Shown: piece after piece, positions 34,542 to 44,268 of the stretch
How the letters are laid out: every line of letters starts with the position of its first letter
Numbering within the stretch: position 1 is the stretch's first letter
Source of the DNA: Corynebacterium mustelae
GTDB taxonomy: Bacteria; Actinomycetota; Actinomycetes; Mycobacteriales; Mycobacteriaceae
Length of the DNA stretch: 64,000 bases
Direction of reading: 5' to 3'
Assembly (NCBI RefSeq): GCF_001020985.1
Contig: NZ_CP011542.1
Span: forward strand, 1,674,001 to 1,738,000
Translations under genes and position numbers: made by a program
Notes under the pieces: generated by a model
What the model was told of the DNA's origin: nothing
What the model saw: the letters and a program-made list of their open reading frames with translations, nothing else
Databases searched by the model: none

Positions 34542-35144
34542 ATGCCTAATGGATTAGTGAAATTAAGTTCAGGCACTGGATTCTGTTCCGGGGTAAGAAT
34601 CGCCCCCACCATTGTGTTAAGTGCGAAGCATTTTTTGCGCCATACACTGCCACGTGACATTCGTATTTCCGCCCCCTTTGATAACGTCGATTCGTTCTGC
34701 ACAATTTCCGGGTGGATCGGCATACCGCACACAGATATCGCAGTCGTAGCAGCCCCGCTTCCAGATGACCACAGTTTTACCAATGTCGCTACCGTTCCTA
34801 TTAGTTCAACCAGCCTTAGACTGGCAGATCGAACCATTAGCGTCGGGTTGGGTGGTGGTGCATCGGTTATAAAACCCGGCTGGGTAATTGGAACTCTTCC
34901 CTTCGCATGCGGCAAAAACATACACACCAGGGTGCGCCATGCAGCTGTGCTGGCTCAACGAGATCCTGCCGTGCGTGGTGATTCTGGCGGTCCGATACTT
35001 ATCGACGGGAAGGTTTATGCCCTACAATCCATGATCCTTGAACCATTCGGTCACAACATTGGTTGCGCTACTGTTGCTCAAATAGCTCCGGTAGCGAGAA
35101 AAATCTATTCTGCTATGAACCAATTGCAACAACGCCTCGCCTAA
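34542..35144 (+). CDS. Trypsin-like serine protease without signal peptide
   Basis: The 200-residue chymotrypsin-fold protein has a complete triad: His30 in LSAKHFL, Asp65 in HTDIAVV and Ser148 in RGDSGGPIL. No signal peptide or membrane segment precedes the domain, and an in-frame stop at 34518 limits any extension, so it is either cytoplasmic or has lost its export signal. Four or more Cys (15, 53, 123, 175) could form disulfides, which would suit an extracellular past. Its end overlaps the convergent helY end by 32 bases. Confidence 0.75.
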   Translation: MPNGLVKLSSGTGFCSGVRIAPTIVLSAKHFLRHTLPRDIRISAPFDNVDSFCTISGWIGIPHTDIAVVAAPLPDDHSFTNVATVPISSTSLRLADRTISVGLGGGASVIKPGWVIGTLPFACGKNIHTRVRHAAVLAQRDPAVRGDSGGPILIDGKVYALQSMILEPFGHNIGCATVAQIAPVARKIYSAMNQLQQRLA

Positions 35145-37857
35145 TCGCAGAAATGGCTTGGCGAGCCGCATAAGCGGTGTCGTCGTTGTACGCAGTATCA
35201 CGTATCTGTTCTAAAAGGTCAATCACCTGGCGAGCTTGCCGAACAAAATCACCTGGCGTCAACTCAGCGCCTGATTCCGCAGCAGCGGCCATGCAATAGC
35301 CCAATGGTGCTCCTGCGGCCCATTGATGAATCGCCAATGCGAAACCACCTTCGGGATACCGAGTAATAGGTAACCTATGGCGACGTTCATCAAAACTCAA
35401 TTCGTCCCAAATGCGCAGCGTCGCATTCATCGCATCGACCATTGGATCGGTTGCACCTTCAGGTTCGCCGTGCGTCTCCCTGCGGTTTTCAAAAGTACAC
35501 ATACTGACAACTCCAGCCAGCTCCGCAGGATCCAAACCATCCCATATTCCGCGTTTCAAACACTGTGCGACTAGCAGATCACTTTCATTGTGAATTATCG
35601 CAAGTCGTTCACCTTCATCTGTAATCTGCGGGTTGCCATCTACGAATTCGACGTAATCCAATTCAGCCAGTAAATCCAGGATTCGATCGAATTGTTTGCC
35701 CAGCGTGTCCGTAGCAGCACTGACGCGCTGCTTCAACCGCTCAACCTCTTCGCGGGCGCGTATTAATTGCTCACCAACGCGTGCAAGATCTTCTGTATCA
35801 GGCCAGTAATGAGCCGGATGATCCCGCAGTGCTGCCCGCAATGCGTTGATCTCCTTGGTTGGCCGGTTTCGTGGGGTTTCCCGTAGTTTTTTGGGCCTGC
35901 GGTAATGAGCTTTGGCAAATAAATTAACCACCCGCCCGCTGTTTCGATGGGGCTGAGCAATAACACTGCGTGGCAGTTTCATAGTCCCAATGACCATCGG
36001 CGGCACGGCAAAAGATTGAGTATCAACGCGGCCGCACCAGCCGCTTTCCATAACGATTAATGGTCGTGGATCGCGTGGGTCGCTTGCTGGTTGAACAACG
36101 ACCGCTAGCACGGGGTGACGTTTAGTCGGCATGGCAACAACATCGCCGAGTTGGAGCTTTTTGAGGATCGCGGTTACTTCTTTTTCGCGTTCTTCAATGG
36201 CAAATCGCTTCGCACGGCGCTCTTCGTTGCTTAGGTCGCGTCGAAGCTGCATGTATTCAATAAATTCTTCAAGGGGGTTTTCGCTTGGAACACTGCGACT
36301 GGAAAACTCGCCGACAAGCTGTTGCTCCGTTGCCTGAACGTGGCGTTCTGCTTTCTCAATCTCCCGGACTTCGTCGACGACACTGCCATCAGCTTGGAAC
36401 TGCGCAAATGATTTTTCTAAGAGTCGATGTGCAGGGTGAAAGCCTATAGTCTTTAACAAATTCACGCTCATGTTATATCCCGGTGTAAACGTGGAAATAA
36501 GCGGATATGTGCGTGTAGATGCGAGTCCGGCGACCCGAACCGGATCCATGGCTGGAGACCACTGCACCACGGCATTACCGATCACGTCAATACCGCGCCG
36601 CCCAGCCCTACCTGTTAATTGGGTGTATTGACCTGGTGTAAGTTCAACATGTCCCTCACCGTCGAATTTGACCAATTTTTCCAAAACTACCGTGCGCGCT
36701 GGCATGTTGATGCCCAAGGCGAGCGTTTCCGTAGCGAAAACTGCGCGTAGAAGTCCGTTAACAAAAAGCTTTTCGACGACGTGGCGAAACGCGGGCAACA
36801 TACCTGCGTGATGCGCAGCGAATCCCCGCATCAATGCTGCTCGCCACTGACGGAATCCCAAAACCTTCAGATCTTCATCGGGAATACCCGCCACGCCTTC
36901 ATCAATTATTGATGCGATCTCGTTAGACTCCTCTTGTGTAGTCAGCACCAGGCGGGATCGGAGACACTGAGCCACAGCAGCATCGCATCCGGTACGGGAA
37001 AAAATAAAGGTGATAGCAGGCAACATGTCCTGGCTCGCTAGAATGTCGAGTACTTCCGGACGGCCTAGTGGGCGATATTTATCCTGCGGGCGGGGTTTTC
37101 CGCTGCGTGATTCGCCCTTGGCCCGGGAGCGAAACCCCTTTCCTGCTAGATAATCAGCGCGCCCGCGCTCTAGATTGTCGCGGTCGATTTTTTCGATCCG
37201 GGCAACCAGTTCGTGATTAACCTCGCCGGTGGTGCCAGGGGAAAATAAACTGTAGATTCGCCTGCCCACTAACATCCACTGATCTAATGGAACCGGTCTG
37301 TGTTCAGAGACGATTACTTCAGTATCGCCGCGAACGGTACCTAACCACTGGCCGAATTCTTCCGAATTACTAACGGTCGCTGAAAGCCCAATGATGCTTA
37401 CCGAGTCATCGAGACCGAGAATCACTTCTTCCCATACCCCGCCGCGACTTTTATCGGATAGAAAGTGAATCTCGTCCATCACCACGTGGCTAAGTCGGTC
37501 TAGTGTCGCCGATTGCGCGTAAATCATGTTTCGCAGCACTTCGGTGGTCATGACTATCACGTCAGCGTTGTGGTTGATGGATACATCTCCCGTAAGTAAT
37601 CCCACCGTGTCTTCGCCGTGCTCTTTGACCAGGTCGTGGTATTTTTGATTGCTCAGTGCCTTGATAGGGGTTGTGTAGAAGCACTTGGTTCCCCGAGAGA
37701 GCGCAAGACTAACCGCAAATTCACCAACAATAGTTTTCCCTGCTCCTGTTGGTGCACAGACTAAAACCCCTCGATCCTGTTCAACAGCAGTGCATCCGGC
37801 CAATTGAAAATCGTCGAGGGGGAATTTTAGTTTTGCAACAAACTCATCAAGGTGCAT
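35113..37857 (-). CDS. helY: Ski2-like DEAD/DEAH-box RNA helicase HelY
   Basis: The 914-residue superfamily 2 helicase has Walker A CAPTGAGKT at 34-42, a DEIH box (VVMDEIHFLSD near 130), the SAT motif (GLSATVSNSEEF near 157), and the second RecA domain ending TGRAGRRGIDVIG near 415. A DSHCT-like C-terminal domain covers the last 170 residues, as in Mtr4/Ski2 RNA-decay helicases. It is the end of the conserved pafABC-tatAC-helY run. Confidence 0.93.
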   Translation of the reverse strand: MHLDEFVAKLKFPLDDFQLAGCTAVEQDRGVLVCAPTGAGKTIVGEFAVSLALSRGTKCFYTTPIKALSNQKYHDLVKEHGEDTVGLLTGDVSINHNADVIVMTTEVLRNMIYAQSATLDRLSHVVMDEIHFLSDKSRGGVWEEVILGLDDSVSIIGLSATVSNSEEFGQWLGTVRGDTEVIVSEHRPVPLDQWMLVGRRIYSLFSPGTTGEVNHELVARIEKIDRDNLERGRADYLAGKGFRSRAKGESRSGKPRPQDKYRPLGRPEVLDILASQDMLPAITFIFSRTGCDAAVAQCLRSRLVLTTQEESNEIASIIDEGVAGIPDEDLKVLGFRQWRAALMRGFAAHHAGMLPAFRHVVEKLFVNGLLRAVFATETLALGINMPARTVVLEKLVKFDGEGHVELTPGQYTQLTGRAGRRGIDVIGNAVVQWSPAMDPVRVAGLASTRTYPLISTFTPGYNMSVNLLKTIGFHPAHRLLEKSFAQFQADGSVVDEVREIEKAERHVQATEQQLVGEFSSRSVPSENPLEEFIEYMQLRRDLSNEERRAKRFAIEEREKEVTAILKKLQLGDVVAMPTKRHPVLAVVVQPASDPRDPRPLIVMESGWCGRVDTQSFAVPPMVIGTMKLPRSVIAQPHRNSGRVVNLFAKAHYRRPKKLRETPRNRPTKEINALRAALRDHPAHYWPDTEDLARVGEQLIRAREEVERLKQRVSAATDTLGKQFDRILDLLAELDYVEFVDGNPQITDEGERLAIIHNESDLLVAQCLKRGIWDGLDPAELAGVVSMCTFENRRETHGEPEGATDPMVDAMNATLRIWDELSFDERRHRLPITRYPEGGFALAIHQWAAGAPLGYCMAAAAESGAELTPGDFVRQARQVIDLLEQIRDTAYNDDTAYAARQAISAIRRGVVAIGS
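36768..36778 (-). repeat. Recurrent word CGTCGAAAAGC, copy 11
   Basis: Exact copy in helY, reading VEKL. Confidence 0.8.
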
Positions 37858-37869
37858 GCCTTAAGAGTA

Positions 37870-38841
37870 CTAGATGATGTCATCATAGTTTCTGTCTACG
37901 CTTGCTGCATCTTTAATATTTGCAAGCGAGGAGGAAGGGGTTATTGGCGCAGAAGGAGCAATAGGGGTTGCCGTAGTTGCTAGTGGTGAAGCTTGTTCGT
38001 CTTCGGTATCAAGCCAGTCGGGGCGTTCAACTTTTCGGCGTTTGTCATTTAACCGAGTGAACTGAATGGCAATTTCGACAAGCAAGGTTAAAGCCAAGGC
38101 TAGAACCAGCATGGAGAACGGATCTTGTCCCGGAGTCATTACGGCTGCAAAGATAAACAGCAACATGATGATTATGCTGCGTTTATCCTTGATCGCTTCA
38201 TAACTGAGTACCCCAGCAACATTGAGCATGGCGATGATGAGCGGCACTTCGAAGCTGACACCGAATATGGCCAGTAGTGCCAGTAAGAAATCAAAGTACC
38301 TGCCACCAGATAACGCTGTTACTTGGAACTCCGCACCGATTCCTAAGAGGAATTCCAGGCCAAACTCTACAACAAAATATGCAAGAACCGCACCGGAAAC
38401 AAAAAGCAAAACCGCAACAGATACGAACGTAAAAGTCCATTTGCGTTCGTTTTTCATCAGGCCGGGCGTGATGAACGCCCAAATTTGGTACAGCCAAACC
38501 GGAGAGGCGAATACTGCACCTGCTAATGCGCCGACTTTAAGTCGAAGCAGTAGCGCTTCAAAAGGAGCAGTAGCAATGAGCCGACATTCGCCGTCGAGAG
38601 TGAACACTGCGCGTTTTTCTGGCGGAAGTGAACAATAGGGTCCTCTGAGGATGTCACCTAAGGATGAGATGCCGAAGACGCTATGCTGATACCAGATAAA
38701 TCCGACTACGGTGCCTACTGCCAGCGCGATCATGGATATAATCAACCGGCGCCGTAGCTCTTGCAGGTGCTCCACTAAGGACATCTGCCCTTCTGGATTA
38801 GCTTTCTTACGTCGAAGAAGCTTTTTGGGAGATGAACTCAT
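37870..38841 (-). CDS. tatC: Sec-independent protein translocase TatC
   Basis: The 323-residue membrane protein with six segments recognises twin-arginine signal peptides. The N-terminal cytoplasmic motif SLVEHLQELRRRLI near 21-34 is the TatC hallmark, and YQIWAFITPGLMKNERK follows near 125. The C-terminal 65 residues are a low-complexity cytoplasmic tail rich in Ala, Pro, Ser and Thr. It lies nine bases downstream of tatA. Confidence 0.96.
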   Translation of the reverse strand: MSSSPKKLLRRKKANPEGQMSLVEHLQELRRRLIISMIALAVGTVVGFIWYQHSVFGISSLGDILRGPYCSLPPEKRAVFTLDGECRLIATAPFEALLLRLKVGALAGAVFASPVWLYQIWAFITPGLMKNERKWTFTFVSVAVLLFVSGAVLAYFVVEFGLEFLLGIGAEFQVTALSGGRYFDFLLALLAIFGVSFEVPLIIAMLNVAGVLSYEAIKDKRSIIIMLLFIFAAVMTPGQDPFSMLVLALALTLLVEIAIQFTRLNDKRRKVERPDWLDTEDEQASPLATTATPIAPSAPITPSSSLANIKDAASVDRNYDDII

Positions 38842-38850
38842 AACAGATTT

Positions 38851-39102
38851 TTAAGGCTGCTGTTGGGGCTTATATTGCTCGGGCTGCGCGATAGGTTGCG
38901 GCTGGATTGTTTGGGTTTGTTGCGCTTCCAGTGCGCGTTGTTCTTCAAAACGCTTATCGTCATTGCTCATTTCTTTTACTTCGGATTTGAAAATCCGCAT
39001 GGAACGACCCAACGAGCGTGCTGCGTCAGGAAGTTTCTTTGCGCCAAAAAGCAGAATTAATACGACAATAAGAATGCCGATCTCTAAAGGCCCAACGCTC
39101 AT
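38851..39102 (-). CDS. tatA: Twin-arginine translocase pore protein TatA
   Basis: The 83-residue protein has one N-terminal membrane segment (residues 5-19), the [14 protein letters not shown] hinge and amphipathic helix, and a polar Gln/Pro-rich tail. It assembles the Tat pore with TatC. AAAGGAG-type ribosome site (complement of 39110-39120) precedes the ATG. Confidence 0.95.
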   Translation of the reverse strand: MSVGPLEIGILIVVLILLFGAKKLPDAARSLGRSMRIFKSEVKEMSNDDKRFEEQRALEAQQTQTIQPQPIAQPEQYKPQQQP

Positions 39103-39134
39103 GAGATTCCTTTCAGGAGGTTATGTGTAAGCAT

Positions 39135-40109
39135 TTAGCTAAGATCATACGCGTTAAGTGCCATTTTAGCCCTTTCACGCACGCTACCAGCGATATCTTC
39201 CGGAGAAAGAACTGCTACCCGATCTGCGTTACTAAGCGCGAATGTCAGTAACCATTCTCGGGATACCAAAGGCACCGTAACAATGACAGAGCCATCCTCT
39301 GCAATAGTGGTAACTTCACAAGGAATAGTGTCCGCCAGCCATGCCGCATCCTGCGTGATTTTAAGTTCCGCATGCTCTGTAGCTTTACTTAGTTTAAACG
39401 GATCTTTCGGATCGAAATCAAGCTTCGATAATTGCGGCTGGGCTGACTCTTCCGTGACGGTCAACGCCCGGATCCGGTCAATACGAAAAATTCGATGCTC
39501 GTGTGTTAAATCGTCGAAAGCGTTGAGATAAGTATGACCTTGGTTGGAAAACAGTCGGGCTGGCGATACCGTCCGGTGTTTGCTGTCCTTTACTCCTTGT
39601 GAATGGTATGCAAAGGATATTTTTTTATTCGACAGCATTGCTTGTCGGAGTTTTTCGACGACTGGCTCGACGTCGGCCTCGGTTTCAGCGTCGGAAATCG
39701 CCTGGGAATCGAAAACCCCATTTGCTTCATCCGCCATCAGGGACCGCAACTTAGTAGCAGCTGAACGAACCGCAGTCTTATCTACAAGGCCTGGGATTAC
39801 ATCCAACGACTCTAGGGCAAGCAGCAACGCACCGGCTTCGGTTCGGGTAAGCCGAAGTGGTTTGTCCATTCCCTGGCTGTCGAGCACTTGGACACTGGTG
39901 AATCCGTGTTCTAAGTCAACTAATTCATCCGGCATGACTCCAGGTCCGCAGCAAAATAGCCGATTGAGATCGTCCATAATGGTGGCGGGCTCTAAACCTA
40001 GGTCCTGGGCGGCCGCCATGATTGAACGCCCTGGATGCCGTTCAAAGTATGGAAGTAGATTGAGCATCCGCACCATATCAGCGATGCGTTCGTTCTTAAT
40101 CGGTGTCAT
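39135..40109 (-). CDS. pafC: WYL-domain transcriptional regulator PafC
   Basis: The 324-residue protein has an N-terminal helix-turn-helix (MLNLLPYFERHPG to ATIMDDLNRLF) and a WYL domain (KKISFAYHSQG near 153, HTYLNAFDDLTHEHRIFRIDRI near 190). With PafB it forms the mycobacterial activator of the LexA-independent DNA damage response; despite the name it is not needed for pupylation. It overlaps pafB by 14 bases. Confidence 0.92.
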   Translation of the reverse strand: MTPIKNERIADMVRMLNLLPYFERHPGRSIMAAAQDLGLEPATIMDDLNRLFCCGPGVMPDELVDLEHGFTSVQVLDSQGMDKPLRLTRTEAGALLLALESLDVIPGLVDKTAVRSAATKLRSLMADEANGVFDSQAISDAETEADVEPVVEKLRQAMLSNKKISFAYHSQGVKDSKHRTVSPARLFSNQGHTYLNAFDDLTHEHRIFRIDRIRALTVTEESAQPQLSKLDFDPKDPFKLSKATEHAELKITQDAAWLADTIPCEVTTIAEDGSVIVTVPLVSREWLLTFALSNADRVAVLSPEDIAGSVRERAKMALNAYDLS

Positions 40110-41109
40110 GTGCTGCCTTTCGCAATAATTTCACCACGCTGTTGACAATTTCCTTCGGTTCAAGCACAAGGACATCAGGTGCAAGGGCTGCCGCTTGCCG
40201 CACCAACCATCCAGCATCAATGTCAACGAGTTTGTATAAGCCGTTATCTGGGTCAATTGCTAAAGCACCAGGTTGAATATCTTCTGCTTGTTCCTTCGTG
40301 GCGCGTATTGTGGCGTCGACAAGCGTTTTGCCGTTTCTCAGCTGCGCCAACACAAGTTCGTGAAGATCCACGGCCGGATCCATACCATGAAAGCTGCCGT
40401 AGACTTCTTCGTCATCGTGTTGAGGCGATAAAAAAGCTATATCGGAAACGCGCGTGATGCGGAAGCATCGTGGCGCCTGACGGTCTAAATCAAAACCGAC
40501 CAGATACAATCGGTCACGATTGGCTACTATCCCCCACGGATCCATCCACCGTTCAACGTAATCACTTGTGGATGTGCGCTGGTAATAAAAACTTAACCGC
40601 TTGCGATGAGTACAGGCTTGCGTGATCAAATCCAAATCTTGCGCCTGAAGCGAGCTCCAATCATTTATCGGCGTAAACGCGACAGCCGGTGCCAGCGAGG
40701 ATTCAACACCGCTAGCGGCAATTTTGGTCCACCCTGAACGGGAAAAGGCAGCGAGCTGGTCGCCAGTTCCCATTTTTCCGGCAAGACCTAAAACTGTGGC
40801 TTCATCAGGGGTAAATTCAACTGCGGGTAACTCGTAATTTTCTGGTTGTAACCGCCACACTATCTGGCTGCCAAGTTTAAAAGACTCCAGCGGCACACCC
40901 GCGCGAATAAGGTTGCGGCAATCACGTTGAAACATGACGTGAGCTGCGTCAATTTTTCGGATGTTCTTTTTATCATCAAACTTATAGCCTGGAACGTTTT
41001 TATAAACGTGATCAAAAGTTACGTACTCAGTTCCCGACTTAGCGGCGGAAAGAAAGCTAAAAGTGAGATTGGTGACACGCTCCAATTGAGCGTCGTTGCG
41101 ATTAGCCAT
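40096..41109 (-). CDS. pafB: WYL-domain transcriptional regulator PafB
   Basis: The 337-residue partner of PafC carries an N-terminal winged helix and a WYL domain (KRLSFYYQR near 167, RDRLYLVGFDLDR near 198, FRITRVSDI). The PafBC complex senses single-stranded DNA-related damage and activates repair genes with RNA polymerase. It starts on the last base of pafA and overlaps pafC, so the three are one transcription unit. Confidence 0.92.
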   Translation of the reverse strand: MANRNDAQLERVTNLTFSFLSAAKSGTEYVTFDHVYKNVPGYKFDDKKNIRKIDAAHVMFQRDCRNLIRAGVPLESFKLGSQIVWRLQPENYELPAVEFTPDEATVLGLAGKMGTGDQLAAFSRSGWTKIAASGVESSLAPAVAFTPINDWSSLQAQDLDLITQACTHRKRLSFYYQRTSTSDYVERWMDPWGIVANRDRLYLVGFDLDRQAPRCFRITRVSDIAFLSPQHDDEEVYGSFHGMDPAVDLHELVLAQLRNGKTLVDATIRATKEQAEDIQPGALAIDPDNGLYKLVDIDAGWLVRQAAALAPDVLVLEPKEIVNSVVKLLRKAAHDTD

Positions 41110-42593
41110 TACCCCTCCTGCTGGGCATAAGTTTCCTGATGTAGGTGCATATAGGAGATCAGATCATCTACCCGAGGATCGTGAGCCGCAAATGGATTAT
41201 TAAGCTCAACAATCTGCGGATCTGGGCGGTTGACTTTCAGCCTCATCCAATCCACCGAAAATGGTGCTGCGACCTTCTCTGCAGCAGCAAGGAACTTTCC
41301 TCGAAGCGCCGCGCGAGTAGTTGTCGGCGGATTATTGACCGCATCATCTACAGCTTTGTTAGTGATCCACCTATTAACCACGCCCCTGGCTTCCAGTTGC
41401 GGGAATATTCCTCTCCCACGACGGATGTCATGGTACATGAGATCCATGTATTGAAGTTTAGGGTGGGAAAAATCGGTCGGCTCTACCCCGAGTTTGTCTT
41501 GGAATTGCCGCATCAATGTTAATTTGATCGCCCAATCTATATCGCGGGAAATGAGCGAATAATCCCCTGTCCGAATAGCTTGAAGCGTACGCTGCCATAA
41601 CTTAACAACACGGCTAAGTTCTGCTGTGGAAGTTCCGGCTGTTGCCGTTTCATTCTCAGTGTAGTTTTCCCGGACGTCCAACCACCGGTGTGCGGCGTCG
41701 CAATACGCTTGTTGAATTTCCAGTGCCGTTGGGTTCGCAGCCATTGAACTTCCCGAATTGGCTAGAGGATCGTCCTCCGATTCTGGCTTAAGTAACGGCA
41801 CTTCGGTGCGACCACTCAAATCAGCCGATATGTCTTTGATCGCAGCGATTTCGTTTGCCAGCTCGAACGTTGGTAGCTCGAAACCTGCTTCGATCATCTC
41901 TAAAACCAGGAGAGTTGCCCCTACTTTCACTGCGGTTGTTGGTTCCGCCAGATTAGAATCGCCGACAATAACATGCAACCTACGGAACCGATGGGAATCT
42001 GCATGTGGTTCATCTCGAGTATTGATGATCGGTCGGGAACGGGTAGTTGCGCTAGAGACTCCCTCCCAAACGTGATCTGCACGCTGGGAAAAATGATATG
42101 CCCCGTCTTTGATCGCCCCCGCACCGCACACGAGTTGGCGGGTTATAAGGAAGGGCAGCAACTTTCTTCCTAGCGACCTAAGCACTACGTCCCGCGCCAC
42201 CAAGTAGTTTTCGTGGCAGCCATACGAGTTTCCCGCCGAGTCCAGGTTATTTTTAAATAGATACACATTCCCGGAAATACCATCGGAAGCCAACTGGGCT
42301 TCCGCTTGCTGAGCAAGTCGATCAACAATGACGTCCCCGGCGCGATCATATGCTATGAGCTGGGATACGCTGTCGCATTCGGCGGTGGCGATTTCGGGGT
42401 GTGATCCGACGTCGAGGTATAGGCGGGATGCGTTGGGGATGAAGATGTTGGAGCTCGCCCATTTTTCTACTACTGGGCGGAACATGAATCTGGCGATTTC
42501 ATCGGCGTTGAGTTTTCGGCTTCCTGTGTTGGTGACGCAGGTGATGCCGTATTCGGTTTCTATGCCCATGATTCGGCGGGTGAAAACTTCCAC
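41109..42593 (-). CDS. pafA: Pup--protein ligase PafA
   Basis: The 494-residue enzyme uses ATP to join the C-terminal glutamate of Pup to substrate lysines. Glutamine-synthetase-like features: GIETEYGIT near 10 with the first metal-binding Glu, NTRDEPHAD near 200, and HVIVGDSNLAEPT near 218. GTG 42593 gives the N-terminus MEVFTRRIMGIETEYG; ATG 42569 is internal. The start lies five bases after the pup stop, where mycobacteria carry prcB and prcA; those are absent here. Confidence 0.95.
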   Translation of the reverse strand: MEVFTRRIMGIETEYGITCVTNTGSRKLNADEIARFMFRPVVEKWASSNIFIPNASRLYLDVGSHPEIATAECDSVSQLIAYDRAGDVIVDRLAQQAEAQLASDGISGNVYLFKNNLDSAGNSYGCHENYLVARDVVLRSLGRKLLPFLITRQLVCGAGAIKDGAYHFSQRADHVWEGVSSATTRSRPIINTRDEPHADSHRFRRLHVIVGDSNLAEPTTAVKVGATLLVLEMIEAGFELPTFELANEIAAIKDISADLSGRTEVPLLKPESEDDPLANSGSSMAANPTALEIQQAYCDAAHRWLDVRENYTENETATAGTSTAELSRVVKLWQRTLQAIRTGDYSLISRDIDWAIKLTLMRQFQDKLGVEPTDFSHPKLQYMDLMYHDIRRGRGIFPQLEARGVVNRWITNKAVDDAVNNPPTTTRAALRGKFLAAAEKVAAPFSVDWMRLKVNRPDPQIVELNNPFAAHDPRVDDLISYMHLHQETYAQQEG

Positions 42594-42598
42594 GGAAG

Positions 42599-42784
42599 TT
42601 ACTGGCCGCCTTTCTGTACGTAGGAGCGGACGAATTCTTCGGCGTTTGTTTCTAATAGGCTGTCTATTTCGTCGAGGAGGTCGTCGACTCCTTGGGTGTT
42701 GAATTGCACTTGGCCTGATGCGGTGGTGTCGGTGTTGTTGTCGTCGTCGGGTTTTCCGCTGCCGGTTGTGAATTTTTGGGGCAT
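42599..42784 (-). CDS. pup: Prokaryotic ubiquitin-like protein Pup
   Basis: The 61-residue disordered modifier ends in GGQ, so Dop must deamidate the terminal Gln to Glu before ligation. The helical ARC-binding segment is VDDLLDEIDSLLETNAEEFV at about 33-52. A Thr/Asp/Asn-rich N-terminus precedes it. Its ATG directly follows the dop stop (TAAATG), which indicates translational coupling. Confidence 0.97.
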   Translation of the reverse strand: MPQKFTTGSGKPDDDNNTDTTASGQVQFNTQGVDDLLDEIDSLLETNAEEFVRSYVQKGGQ

Positions 42785-44263
42785 TTATTCCATGAGTCCT
42801 TTCGCGCGCATGTCGGCTAGAAATTCGGTTATGTTAGGCAGAATACTCAAAGATGTTTCGGTGTGCTGCTTTGTGTGGGTTGTGACTTCTGGCATGAAGA
42901 TTCGTTGGCCGAAGATTGACATTACTTCCCAGCTTGCGGAGTCGATGAGGTGGGATACGCGTTTAATTAATTCACCGCGAAGGTAGGCGCGGGTGTCTGT
43001 TGGTGGGTGCCATGCTGCGTGTTCGATCATGTCTGTGGTTACGAGTGTTTGCATTGCTGAGTTTCGTACTAGTGCATGGTACAAGCTTTTCGACGGGTCG
43101 ATGTCTGCGTATTGTAGGTCGATGAGTTTGAGTTTGGCGTCTGTGATGCCGATGCCTCGGTTGGTGTATGAGGAAATCAGTGCCCATTTGGCGCACCAGT
43201 CTAAGGTGTCTGCGCAGGCGTGTGGTCCGCCGGTGTGGAGTTTTTCTATGGTTTCCGCCCATAGTGGGTGCACGGTTTCGTCGGCTTCGACTCGGTTGTG
43301 GTATTCGCGTAGTAGTTCAAGTGCGGTGAGTTGGCGTCCGTCGACGAGTGTGAGTTTGTGGGTTAGTGATAGGTCTCGGGAGACGTGTTTGAGTTCGGCT
43401 ACGGGGGTTTTTAGGGTGAGGTCGTTGAAGTTGGCGCCTGCTTCGATTGCGTCCATGACTAGTGATGTGGTGCCGAGTTTGAGCAGGGTTGACGTGTGGG
43501 ACATGTTGGCGTCGCCGATGATTATGTGTAGTCTGCCGAAGCGTTTTGCGTCTGCGTGTGGTTCGTCTCGGGTGTTGATGATTCCGCGGTTAAGTGTCGT
43601 TTCTAGGGAGATTTCTTGCTCGATGTAGTCTGCGCGTTGGGAGATTTGGAATCCGGGTTCTTCGCCGAACATGCCTAGGCCTACGCGTCCTGCTCCGGTG
43701 AGTACTTGGCGGGCGACGAGGAATGGGATGAGTCCTTGTGCGAGGTGGTCGAATTCGGTGTCGCGGGAATAGAGGTAGTTTTCGTGGCTGCCGTAGCTTG
43801 CGCCTTTGTTGTCGATGTTGTTTTTGTAGATTTTTAGCGGTGGGCACGGTTGGTGGTGTTCTAAGATTGAGTGGTTGCGTGCGCTGAAGGCCGCTACTCG
43901 TTTGACTGCGGTGTTCATGATGACGTCGCCTGCCAGGTCGTAGATCATCGCTTGCCACGGGGTTGTTGTTTCTGGGGCTGAGTATTCTGGGTGTGCGTGG
44001 TCGACGTAAAAGCGGCCGCCGTTTTCTAGAACGACATTGGCGATTCCGAGTGCGTTGGGGTCTACGACGGGAATGGTTTGGTGGCGTTTGAGGTCGAATC
44101 CGCGGCTATCGCGCAGTGGATGTTCGGAGGAGAAATCCCATCGTGCGCCTTGTCCTTGGCTGAAGGCAACGACGGCGTGTGTTGAGGTTATTATGGGCGA
44201 TAATGTGGGGTCGGTTGGTGTTGCGATTCCGTATTCCGTTTCGGTTCCGATGATGCGTGCCAT
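42785..44263 (-). CDS. dop: Pup deamidase/depupylase Dop
   Basis: The 492-residue homologue of PafA deamidates Pup and can remove it from substrates. GTETEYGIATP at the start, the Dop-specific loop around residues 35-75, GSHENYLYSRD near 165, and NTRDEPHADAKRFGRLH near 230 are seen. ATG 44263 matches the conserved MARIIGTETEYG start; a longer frame to 44338 is Arg/Pro-rich and not conserved. The plus strand is notably G/T-rich here compared with its neighbours, meaning an unusual codon choice. Confidence 0.95.
   Translation of the reverse strand: MARIIGTETEYGIATPTDPTLSPIITSTHAVVAFSQGQGARWDFSSEHPLRDSRGFDLKRHQTIPVVDPNALGIANVVLENGGRFYVDHAHPEYSAPETTTPWQAMIYDLAGDVIMNTAVKRVAAFSARNHSILEHHQPCPPLKIYKNNIDNKGASYGSHENYLYSRDTEFDHLAQGLIPFLVARQVLTGAGRVGLGMFGEEPGFQISQRADYIEQEISLETTLNRGIINTRDEPHADAKRFGRLHIIIGDANMSHTSTLLKLGTTSLVMDAIEAGANFNDLTLKTPVAELKHVSRDLSLTHKLTLVDGRQLTALELLREYHNRVEADETVHPLWAETIEKLHTGGPHACADTLDWCAKWALISSYTNRGIGITDAKLKLIDLQYADIDPSKSLYHALVRNSAMQTLVTTDMIEHAAWHPPTDTRAYLRGELIKRVSHLIDSASWEVMSIFGQRIFMPEVTTHTKQHTETSLSILPNITEFLADMRAKGLME
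43085..43095 (-). repeat. Recurrent word CGTCGAAAAGC, copy 12
   Basis: Exact copy in dop, reading PSKS. Confidence 0.8.
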
Positions 44264-44268
44264 GGTGT

